Source: Pseudomonas rustica
GTDB lineage: Bacteria > Pseudomonadota > Gammaproteobacteria > Pseudomonadales > Pseudomonadaceae
Direction of reading: 5' to 3'
DNA length: 64,000 nucleotides
Assembly (NCBI RefSeq): GCF_018336155.1
Contig: NZ_JAGYHF010000010.1
Span: 186,001-250,000, forward strand
The notes under the pieces are model-generated. The model was not told the DNA's origin and searched no databases. It worked only from the letters and a program-made list of their open reading frames with translations. Below, one piece after another: positions 17,049-23,824 of the stretch; the stretch's first letter is position 1; every line of letters begins with the position of its first letter. A program made the translations under genes and the position numbers.

Positions 17049-17987
17049 CTACTTCGAAGCCTCAACCACGCCACTCTGGCGATTCTTCAGGTTCTTGTCG
17101 GCCTTGTACTGCTGTGCCACCGCCGGAACGTTAGCGCTGCGCCCAGTCTCAACCCAGCTACGAATCCGGCTCGCATCGGCAAAATGCGTGTACTTGCCGA
17201 ACGCATCCAAAATCACCAGTGCCACCGGGCGATTGCCCATGCGCGTCACCAATACCAGGCAGTGACCAGCAGGATTGGTAAAGCCGGTTTTAGTGATCTT
17301 GATGTCCCAGTCAGCCTTGTTGACCAAGTGGTCGGTGTTACGGAAACCCAGGGTGTAATTGGGTTTACGGAACGACACGGTCTTTTCCTTGGTGGTCGTC
17401 AGTTCAGTGAGGATCGGGTGCTTGCTCGCTGCGACCAACAACTTGCTCAAATCGCGCGCCGTGGAAACGTTGCGCTCGGACAAACCGGTCGGCTCGACGT
17501 AGTGAGTGTTGGTCATGCCCAGCGCCTTGGCCTTGGCGTTCATCGCCGCGATAAAGGCTGCATAACCGCCCGGATAATGATGCGCGAGGCTGGCGGCGGC
17601 GCGGTTTTCCGAGGACATCAAAGCGATCAGCAGCATCTCGCGGCGCGGCAGTTCACTTTTCAGTTTGACTCGGGAGAACACGCCCTTCATCTCTGGCGTG
17701 TTTTTGATGTCGACATCGATCCATTCGTCCATGTTCTGTTTGGCTTCAACCACCACCAGGCCAGTCATCAGCTTGCTGACGGAAGCGATCGGCACGATCA
17801 CGTCAGGGTTGCTGGAATAAATGACTTTGTTGGTCTGCATATCCATGAGCAGGGCGCTGCCGGAAGCGATCTTCAGGGTCGAAGCGTCACGCGGGGCAGC
17901 GGTGGTTTCCGCAGCGTTGATCGTTGGCGTGATGAATGTGCCTGTGAAAGCAAAAAACAGGCTCAGAATCGAAAGACGAATTTTCAC
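17049..17987 (-). CDS. pbpG: D-alanyl-D-alanine endopeptidase PbpG (PBP7)
   Basis: 312 residues. Periplasmic low-molecular-weight PBP of the S11 family that cleaves D-Ala-mDAP cross-links in peptidoglycan. Signal peptide MKIRLSILSLFFAFTGTFI... with cleavage near INA-AE. Active-site motifs in order: SVSK (residues about 69-72), SEN (about 125-127) and KTG in KITKTGFTNPAGHC. Length matches E. coli PBP7 (about 310). Start ATG at 17987. Confidence 0.92.
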   Translation of the reverse strand: MKIRLSILSLFFAFTGTFITPTINAAETTAAPRDASTLKIASGSALLMDMQTNKVIYSSNPDVIVPIASVSKLMTGLVVVEAKQNMDEWIDVDIKNTPEMKGVFSRVKLKSELPRREMLLIALMSSENRAAASLAHHYPGGYAAFIAAMNAKAKALGMTNTHYVEPTGLSERNVSTARDLSKLLVAASKHPILTELTTTKEKTVSFRKPNYTLGFRNTDHLVNKADWDIKITKTGFTNPAGHCLVLVTRMGNRPVALVILDAFGKYTHFADASRIRSWVETGRSANVPAVAQQYKADKNLKNRQSGVVEASK

Positions 17988-18169
17988 GCGGGCGAACTCA
18001 TAAAGGTTGGATATTCCGTTAGTTTGTAACGGGTTATTTCTTCAAAGCGTCGCATTCTAGGAGTATGGCTGAAGATCTGTCGATGGTTGTTTGAGTGACC
18101 TGAAAATCTCGTGAAAAGGCCTGTAAAAAGAGGGGTTTCCGGCGAACGGTTATAGTTTTTTCTCGAATA

Positions 18170-18199
18170 CGAAAAACCCCGCACGGGGCGGGGTTTTGA
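18170..18199 (-). terminator. Rho-independent terminator of folD
   Basis: Stem AAAACCCCG / CGGGGTTTT. The minus strand carries a T5 tail after the stem, about 20 bases beyond the folD stop. Confidence 0.82.
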
Positions 18200-18217
18200 T
18201 GCTGCGAAAAAACCGTC

Positions 18218-19072
18218 TTAAGCGTGCAGGGTTTCTGCTGCGTAGAGGGTGTTTTCCAGCAGGCAGGCACGGGTCATCGGGCCAACACCGCCCGGGACTG
18301 GCGTGATCCAGCCAGCGCGGGGCAGGGCGGTTTCGTAAACAACATCGCCGACCAGTTTGCCGTCGTCCTGACGGTTAATGCCGACGTCAACGACGATCGC
18401 GCCTTCCTTGATCCATTCGCCCTTGACCAGGCCCGGCTTGCCGGCGGCCACGACCACCAGATCAGCACGGCCGACGTGGCCGGCCAGATCCTTGGTGAAG
18501 CGGTGGGTCACGGTCACGGTGCAACCGGCCAGCAACAGTTCCATCGCCATCGGGCGACCGACGATGTTGGAAGCGCCAACGACCACCGCGTCCAGACCAT
18601 AAAGATCAACACCGGTGCTTTCCAGCAGGGTCATGATGCCTTTAGGCGTGCACGGACGCAGCAGCGGGATGCGCTGGGCCAGACGGCCGACGTTATAAGG
18701 ATGGAAACCGTCGACGTCTTTGTCCGGGCGGATGCGCTCCAACAATTTGGAGGCGTCCAGGTGCTCAGGCAGCGGCAGTTGCAGGAGGATGCCGTCGATC
18801 GCAGGGTCGTCGTTGAGGCGATCGATCAGATCGGTCAACGCTTGTTGCGTGGTTTCGGAGGGCAGGTCGTAGGCTTGAGAGAGGAAGCCGACCTCTTCAC
18901 AGTCTTTACGCTTGTGCGAGACATAAACCTGAGAGGCAGGATCGCTGCCGACCAGGATCACCGCGAGGCCGGGAGTGCGCAGGCCTTGCTGGCGACGCTC
19001 GGCAACTCGTTTGGCGATCTGCTGGCGCAGGCTGGCGGCGATCGATTTGCCGTCGATTAGTTGTGCAGTCAT
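18218..19072 (-). CDS. folD: Methylenetetrahydrofolate dehydrogenase/cyclohydrolase FolD
   Basis: 284 residues. Bifunctional cytosolic enzyme converting 5,10-methylene-THF to 10-formyl-THF with NADP+. Signatures: the catalytic Lys/Tyr region VYVSHKRKDCEEVGF, the loop GILLQLPLPEHLD, the dinucleotide motif VVVGASNIVGRPM, and the C-terminal PVPGGVGPMTRACLLENT. Length and motifs are canonical. Single gene, with its own terminator. Confidence 0.96.
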   Translation of the reverse strand: MTAQLIDGKSIAASLRQQIAKRVAERRQQGLRTPGLAVILVGSDPASQVYVSHKRKDCEEVGFLSQAYDLPSETTQQALTDLIDRLNDDPAIDGILLQLPLPEHLDASKLLERIRPDKDVDGFHPYNVGRLAQRIPLLRPCTPKGIMTLLESTGVDLYGLDAVVVGASNIVGRPMAMELLLAGCTVTVTHRFTKDLAGHVGRADLVVVAAGKPGLVKGEWIKEGAIVVDVGINRQDDGKLVGDVVYETALPRAGWITPVPGGVGPMTRACLLENTLYAAETLHA

Positions 19073-19203
19073 TGCGCGTGATTAACCATCGAGAGGGGAA
19101 AAAAAGAGAACGCATTCTCGCATGTCGGGCGGTGAGGGCAAAGGCGCTTGGTCAGCAAATTCCCCTAACTCCTTTAATTAAATGAATTTTTTTCAAAAAG
19201 GAT

Positions 19204-19232
19204 TTGACGACCTTCGGAGCGCTCTATACTAT
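19204..19232 (+). promoter_or_regulatory. Probable promoter of the tRNA cluster
   Basis: TTGACG at 19204-19209 with TATACT (19225-19230, 15-bp spacer) or TACTAT (19227-19232, 17-bp spacer), in an AT-rich setting upstream of tRNA-Arg. The rest of 19073-19348 shows nothing else. The leader to the first tRNA would be about 110 bases. Confidence 0.5.
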
Positions 19233-19348
19233 TCGTCGCACTTGTCGGGCACAGCCTAGCACTGGTTAAGAAGGTCGAGCAGGATTACGGTTTTGCGAAG
19301 ACTGGAAAGCACTTAGTTTGTAGTTCTTTTAGAGTACAGATTAATAAG

Positions 19349-19425
19349 GCGCCCGTAGCTCAGCTGGATAGAGCATCCGCCTTCTAAGCGGATGGTCGCA
19401 GGTTCGAGTCCTGCCGGGTGCGCCA
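19349..19425 (+). tRNA. tRNA-Arg (anticodon TCT)
   Basis: 77 nt, cloverleaf GCGCCCG acceptor pairing with CGGGTGC, anticodon loop CTTCTAA, T-arm GCAGG-TTCGAGT-CCTGC, encoded CCA end. First of a four-tRNA cluster. Confidence 0.96.
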
Positions 19426-19457
19426 TTAGGCAGCTTTGGCACAAGTAACGCGATATG

Positions 19458-19533
19458 GTGGGCGTAGCTCAGTTGGTAGAGCACGGGATTGTGACTCCCG
19501 TTGTCGTGGGTTCGATCCCCATCGTCCACCCCA
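19458..19533 (+). tRNA. tRNA-His (anticodon GTG), copy 1
   Basis: 76 nt plus the extra 5' G at 19457 that is diagnostic of tRNA-His. Acceptor GTGGGCG/CGTCCAC, anticodon loop ATTGTGA, encoded CCA. Identical to the copy at 19751. Confidence 0.96.
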
Positions 19534-19540
19534 TATTTCG

Positions 19541-19572
19541 AAAGGCGCCAGATGTAACAGTCTGGCGCCTTT
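19541..19572 (+). terminator. Hairpin after tRNA-His copy 1
   Basis: AAAGGCGCCAGA / TCTGGCGCCTTT with a short T run; the same hairpin, with one base changed and a longer T run, follows the second tRNA-His. Here it may terminate only partially, allowing read-through to tRNA-Leu. Confidence 0.7.
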
Positions 19573-19590
19573 GCTTTAAAAGCTTCATCC

Positions 19591-19675
19591 GCGGATGTGG
19601 TGGAATTGGTAGACACACTGGATTTAGGTTCCAGCGCCGCGAGGCGTAAGAGTTCGAGTCTCTTCATCCGCACCA
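19591..19675 (+). tRNA. tRNA-Leu (anticodon TAG)
   Basis: 85 nt class II tRNA. Acceptor GCGGATG/CATCCGC, anticodon loop TTTAGGT, long variable arm CGCCGCGAGGCG, encoded CCA. Confidence 0.95.
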
Positions 19676-19750
19676 AACAAGCTTCATTCATGCCGTTGGC
19701 TTGATGAGGTTCAACAAAGAAGTTAAACGGCTTTTTTGTTACGCAATATG

Positions 19751-19826
19751 GTGGGCGTAGCTCAGTTGGTAGAGCACGGGATTGTGACTCCCGTTGTCGT
19801 GGGTTCGATCCCCATCGTCCACCCCA
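19751..19826 (+). tRNA. tRNA-His (anticodon GTG), copy 2
   Basis: 76 nt, identical to copy 1, with the extra 5' G at 19750. The flanks (ACGCAATATG upstream, the hairpin downstream) are duplicated as well. Confidence 0.96.
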
Positions 19827-19833
19827 TATTTCG

Positions 19834-19872
19834 AAAGGCGCCAGATTTAACAGTCTGGCGCCTTTTTTGTTT
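19834..19872 (+). terminator. Terminator of the tRNA cluster
   Basis: AAAGGCGCCAGA / TCTGGCGCC followed by TTTTTT; a stronger version of the hairpin after the first tRNA-His. Confidence 0.85.
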
Positions 19873-20226
19873 TAGCGGTTTGAGAAATCGGCGACCGCGG
19901 TTTTCGGGTCGCAGGGCAGGGCGTTTCGTCGTATTGATGTTTCTGGATGATGCCGCGCTGCCCGCCGGTCTTGCTTGCAGGGTCGGCCGTCAGGGAATGA
20001 TCGGCATCCCTTCTATATATAGAAGAGGTTGCCGCAGAGCCTTGGCGTGATTGGTTGTATTCGCCTGTGGTGCGCGATGCATTCGTGTATTCGCACCGAT
20101 AAATTGCCTGCTGTTTTTTTACCCGTTTTCAGTAGGGTGACTTCTTGAGTTTGACCCACTAGAATGCATGCCCTTGATTCTGGGGTCGGAAACGGCCGGC
20201 TAACGTCTGTGCAACGAGGAATATCC
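19873..20226. promoter_or_regulatory. tig upstream region with probable promoter
   Basis: No gene seen. TAGAAT at 20160-20165 with GTGACT 17 bp upstream (20137-20142) is a plausible sigma-70 promoter for tig, about 55 bases before the translation start region. A perfect 16-base palindrome CTTCTATATATAGAAG lies at 20010-20025 and has no assigned role. Confidence 0.4.
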
Positions 20227-21537
20227 ATGCAAGTTTCTGTTGAAAATACTACTGCTCTTGAGCGCCGCATGAGCGTCACCGTGCCGGCTGAGCGCATTGA
20301 GAGCCAGGTCAACAAGCGTCTGCAGCAGACTGCCCAAAAGGCCAAGATTGCTGGCTTCCGTCCAGGCAAAGTGCCAATGAGCGAAATCAAGCGCCGTTTC
20401 GGTGCTGATGCTCGTCAGGAAGCTGTCGGCGACGTGATCCAGTCCTCCTTCTACGAAGCTGTGGTTGAGCAGAAGCTGAACCCGGCCGGTTCGCCATCGA
20501 TCGAGCCTAAGTCGCTCGAAGCTGGCAAGGACCTGGAATACGTTGCAGTGTTCGAAGTGTTCCCGGAGTTCACCGTTGCTGGCTTCGACGGCATCACCGT
20601 TGAGCGCCTGAGCGCTGACGTGGCTGACGCTGACCTGGACAAAATGCTCGACATCCTGCGCAAGCAGAACACCCGTTTTGAAGTGGCCGATCGCGCTGCC
20701 CAGAACGAAGACCAGCTGAACATCGATTTCGTTGGCAAGGTCGACGGCGAAGTATTCGCTGGCGGTTCCGCCAAAGGCACTCAGCTGGTACTGGGTTCCG
20801 GCCGCATGATCCCGGGCTTCGAAGAAGGTCTGGTTGGCGCTAAGGCTGGCGAAGAGCGCGTTCTGAACCTGACCTTCCCAGAGGACTATCAGAACCTGGA
20901 CCTGGCTGGCAAAACCGCCGAGTTCACCGTGACCGTCAACACTGTGTCCGAGCCTAAGCTGCCTGAGCTGAACGAAGAGTTCTTCGCTCAATTCGGCATC
21001 AAGGAAAGCGGCATCGACGGTTTCCGCACCGAAGTTCGCAAGAACATGGAGCGTGAACTGCGTCAGGCGATCAAATCCAAGGTCAAGAATCAGGTAATGG
21101 ACGGTCTGCTGGCCACCAACCCGATCGAAGTGCCTAAGGCTCTGCTGGCCAACGAAGTTGACCGTCTGCGCGTGCAGGCTGTTCAGCAGTTCGGCGGCAA
21201 CATCAAGCCTGATCAACTGCCGGCCGAGCTGTTCGAAGAGCAAGCCAAGCGCCGCGTTGTGCTGGGTCTGATCGTTGCTGAAGTGGTCAAGCAATTCGAC
21301 CTGAAGCCTGACGAAGCTCGCGTTCGCGAAATGATTCAGGAAATGGCTTCCGCTTACCAGGAGCCTGAGCAGGTTGTGTCGTGGTACTACAAGAACGAGC
21401 AGCAACTGAACGAAGTGCGTTCGGTTGTGCTGGAAGAACAAGTTGTGGATACTGTTCTGCAGAAAGCTAGTGTGACCGATAAGTCGGTCTCTTACGAAGA
21501 AGCAGTCAAGCCGGTAGAAGCTCCACAAGCCGACTGA
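20227..21537 (+). CDS. tig: Trigger factor
   Basis: 436-residue ribosome-associated chaperone with peptidyl-prolyl isomerase activity. N-terminal ribosome-binding domain with the signature GFRPGKVP (residues about 44-51), FKBP-type PPIase domain about 150-245 (QLNIDFVGKVDGEVF, LVLGSGRMIPGFEEGL), then the helical C-terminal domain. Start ATG at 20227, preceded by ACGAGGA; the frame stays open further upstream but without family similarity. First gene of the tig-clpP-clpX-lon order common in gamma-proteobacteria. Confidence 0.97.
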   Translation: MQVSVENTTALERRMSVTVPAERIESQVNKRLQQTAQKAKIAGFRPGKVPMSEIKRRFGADARQEAVGDVIQSSFYEAVVEQKLNPAGSPSIEPKSLEAGKDLEYVAVFEVFPEFTVAGFDGITVERLSADVADADLDKMLDILRKQNTRFEVADRAAQNEDQLNIDFVGKVDGEVFAGGSAKGTQLVLGSGRMIPGFEEGLVGAKAGEERVLNLTFPEDYQNLDLAGKTAEFTVTVNTVSEPKLPELNEEFFAQFGIKESGIDGFRTEVRKNMERELRQAIKSKVKNQVMDGLLATNPIEVPKALLANEVDRLRVQAVQQFGGNIKPDQLPAELFEEQAKRRVVLGLIVAEVVKQFDLKPDEARVREMIQEMASAYQEPEQVVSWYYKNEQQLNEVRSVVLEEQVVDTVLQKASVTDKSVSYEEAVKPVEAPQAD

Positions 21538-21562
21538 TTGTTTTTGCGTTAAGAAATACACA

Positions 21563-21590
21563 CATAAGCCAGCTTTCGAGCTGGCTTATG
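21563..21590 (+). terminator. Perfect hairpin between tig and clpP
   Basis: CATAAGCCAGC, loop TTTCGA, GCTGGCTTATG: 11 bp stem with no T run. It could be an attenuator or RNA-processing site that sets the tig:clpP ratio rather than a full terminator. Confidence 0.5.
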
Positions 21591-21629
21591 CGTATTCAAG
21601 ACATAACTATTTGGGAGTGACTGCAGAGC

Positions 21630-22265
21630 ATGTTCCGTAATTCGTATATTCAGCAGAACTCTGATATCCAGGCCGCAGGCGGCCTGGTCCCGATGGTTGT
21701 CGAGCAGTCCGCTCGTGGCGAACGCGCCTACGACATCTATTCGCGCCTTCTCAAGGAGCGAGTGATCTTTCTGGTTGGGCCGGTAGAGGACTACATGGCC
21801 AACCTGATCTGTGCGCAACTGCTGTTCCTTGAAGCGGAAAACCCGGACAAGGACATCCATCTCTATATCAACTCCCCGGGCGGTTCGGTAACGGCTGGCA
21901 TGTCGATCTACGACACCATGCAGTTCATCAAACCCAATGTGTCGACCACCTGCATCGGTCAGGCCTGCAGCATGGGCGCGTTCTTGTTGACCGCCGGTGC
22001 ACCTGGCAAGCGTTTCTGCCTGCCGAACTCGCGTGTGATGATTCACCAGCCACTGGGCGGTTTCCAGGGCCAGGCATCGGATATCGAAATCCATGCCAAG
22101 GAAATCCTCTTCATCCGCGAGCGCCTGAACACGCTGATGGCCAAGCACAGTGGGCGTACCCTTGAAGAAATCGAGCGTGATACCAACCGCGATAACTTCA
22201 TGAGTGCAGAAGCTGCGAAGGAATACGGCTTGATCGATGAAGTGATCAACCAGCGCCCAGCTTAA
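21630..22265 (+). CDS. clpP: ATP-dependent Clp protease proteolytic subunit ClpP
   Basis: 211 residues. Serine protease that forms a tetradecameric chamber. Catalytic Ser in GQACSMGAFLL, His in VMIHQPLGG and Asp in EIERDTNRDNF are all present. The start of the mature protein, LVPMVVEQSARGERAYDIYS, follows a short propeptide. Immediately followed by its ATPase partner clpX 112 bp downstream. Confidence 0.97.
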   Translation: MFRNSYIQQNSDIQAAGGLVPMVVEQSARGERAYDIYSRLLKERVIFLVGPVEDYMANLICAQLLFLEAENPDKDIHLYINSPGGSVTAGMSIYDTMQFIKPNVSTTCIGQACSMGAFLLTAGAPGKRFCLPNSRVMIHQPLGGFQGQASDIEIHAKEILFIRERLNTLMAKHSGRTLEEIERDTNRDNFMSAEAAKEYGLIDEVINQRPA

Positions 22266-22310
22266 AATAAGCAACTCAAAATAGGCTTGGTCGGCGAGTC
22301 TGTTCGCCAG

Positions 22311-22343
22311 CGGGCTTGAAAAAGCCCGCAATAGCCTTCATCT
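22311..22343 (+). promoter_or_regulatory. Candidate heat-shock (sigma-32) promoter for clpX
   Basis: CTTGAAA at 22315-22321, a 14-bp spacer, then CTTCATCT at 22336-22343, matching CTTGAAA-N(11-16)-CCCCATNT at the -35 fully and at the -10 in five of seven informative bases. It overlaps a GCGGGCTT-GAAA-AAGCCCGC hairpin (22311-22330). Confidence 0.5.
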
Positions 22344-22377
22344 TGTGTTGCAAGCCTATCGGATTTGGATCGAACGA

Positions 22378-23661
22378 ATGACTGACACCCGCAACGGCGA
22401 GGACAACGGCAAGCTGCTCTATTGCTCCTTCTGTGGCAAAAGCCAGCATGAAGTGCGCAAATTGATTGCCGGCCCCTCGGTCTTTATCTGCGACGAGTGC
22501 GTCGACCTGTGCAATGACATCATCCGCGAGGAGGTGCAGGAAGCACAGGCCGAGAGCAGCGCGCATAAATTGCCTTCGCCTAAAGAAATCAGCGGCATCC
22601 TTGATCAATACGTCATTGGTCAGGAGCGTGCGAAAAAGGTTCTGGCCGTAGCGGTGTACAACCACTACAAGCGCCTTAACCAGCGTGACAAAAAGGCTGA
22701 CGACGTCGAACTCGGCAAGAGCAACATCCTGCTGATCGGCCCGACAGGCTCCGGTAAAACCCTGCTGGCCGAAACACTGGCCCGCTTGCTGAACGTTCCG
22801 TTCACCATCGCCGACGCAACCACCCTCACCGAGGCGGGTTATGTAGGTGAAGACGTCGAGAACATCATTCAGAAGCTGTTGCAGAAGTGCGATTACGACG
22901 TAGAGAAAGCCCAGATGGGTATTGTCTACATCGATGAAATCGACAAGATTTCGCGCAAGTCCGACAACCCGTCGATCACCCGGGACGTTTCCGGTGAAGG
23001 CGTGCAGCAGGCCTTGCTCAAGTTGATCGAAGGCACGGTCGCTTCCGTACCGCCGCAAGGTGGCCGCAAGCATCCGCAGCAGGAATTCCTGCAGGTCGAC
23101 ACCCGTAACATCCTGTTCATCTGCGGTGGTGCGTTCTCGGGTCTGGAAAAGGTTATTCAAAACCGTTCCACCAAAGGCGGCATCGGTTTCAACGCAGAAG
23201 TGCGCAGCAAGGAAGAAGGCAAGAAAGTCGGTGAATCCCTGCGTGAAGTCGAGCCTGACGATCTGGTCAAGTTCGGTCTGATCCCGGAATTCGTCGGTCG
23301 TCTGCCGGTACTTGCGACGCTGGACGAGCTCGACGAGGCTGCGCTGATGCAGATCCTCACCGAGCCGAAAAATGCTCTGACCAAACAGTATGCCAAGCTG
23401 TTCGAGATGGAAGGCGTCGATCTGGAATTCCGTGCTGACGCGCTGAAATCCGTCGCCAAACGTGCCCTGGAACGCAAGACCGGTGCTCGTGGCCTGCGCT
23501 CGATTCTCGAAGGTGTATTGCTCGACACGATGTATGAAATCCCCTCGCAGTCTGAGGTGAGCAAAGTCGTGATCGATGAAAGCGTGATCGAAGGCAAGTC
23601 CAAGCCACTGTATATCTACGAAAACAGTGAGCCGGCAGCCAAGGCAGCACCGGACGCGTAA
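22378..23661 (+). CDS. clpX: ATP-dependent Clp protease ATP-binding subunit ClpX
   Basis: 427-residue AAA+ unfoldase. N-terminal zinc-binding domain with C-x2-C...C-x2-C (YCSFCGKS, FICDECVDLC). Walker A GPTGSGKT, Walker B IVYIDEIDKI, pore loops GYVGED, and the IGF loop region for ClpP docking (KGGIGFNAEV). Sensor-2 GARGLRS in the C-terminal part. ATG at 22378 starts MTDTRNGED; an in-frame extension to 22345 lacks a ribosome site. Followed by a terminator. Confidence 0.97.
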   Translation: MTDTRNGEDNGKLLYCSFCGKSQHEVRKLIAGPSVFICDECVDLCNDIIREEVQEAQAESSAHKLPSPKEISGILDQYVIGQERAKKVLAVAVYNHYKRLNQRDKKADDVELGKSNILLIGPTGSGKTLLAETLARLLNVPFTIADATTLTEAGYVGEDVENIIQKLLQKCDYDVEKAQMGIVYIDEIDKISRKSDNPSITRDVSGEGVQQALLKLIEGTVASVPPQGGRKHPQQEFLQVDTRNILFICGGAFSGLEKVIQNRSTKGGIGFNAEVRSKEEGKKVGESLREVEPDDLVKFGLIPEFVGRLPVLATLDELDEAALMQILTEPKNALTKQYAKLFEMEGVDLEFRADALKSVAKRALERKTGARGLRSILEGVLLDTMYEIPSQSEVSKVVIDESVIEGKSKPLYIYENSEPAAKAAPDA

Positions 23662-23681
23662 GCGTCCACCCTGCCGCAACA

Positions 23682-23712
23682 AAGAAGGGGCCTTCGGGCC
23701 TCTTTTTTTTTA
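23682..23712 (+). terminator. Rho-independent terminator of clpX
   Basis: AAGGGGCC-TTC-GGGCCTCTT-like stem with a run of nine Ts, 20 bases after the clpX stop. Confidence 0.9.
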
Positions 23713-23737
23713 TGGCATTTTTTACATCCGCTTTGCG

Positions 23738-23766
23738 CTTGTTTTTTTTCAAGGCAGCCCCCATCT
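23738..23766 (+). promoter_or_regulatory. Candidate heat-shock (sigma-32) promoter for lon
   Basis: CTTGTTT at 23738-23744, a 14-bp spacer, then CCCCATCT at 23759-23766, an exact -10 match to CCCCATNT. Downstream in the leader lies a 14-base palindrome CGGCCATATGGCCG (23795-23808) just before the ribosome site GAGGCG. lon is a sigma-32 gene in E. coli. Confidence 0.65.
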
Positions 23767-23824
23767 TGGTTTCAAGCTCAATTCCATCTGAATACGGCCA
23801 TATGGCCGCCGTAGAGGCGAAATC

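Noticed and set aside
19736..20050. Plus-strand frame starting over tRNA-His copy 2
   Set aside because: Its first part is a tRNA gene translated in frame; identical peptide appears at tRNA-His copy 1. Not coding.
20200..21561. 453-codon minus-strand frame opposite tig
   Set aside because: Mirror of the tig codon pattern, composition typical of antisense shadows, no family similarity.
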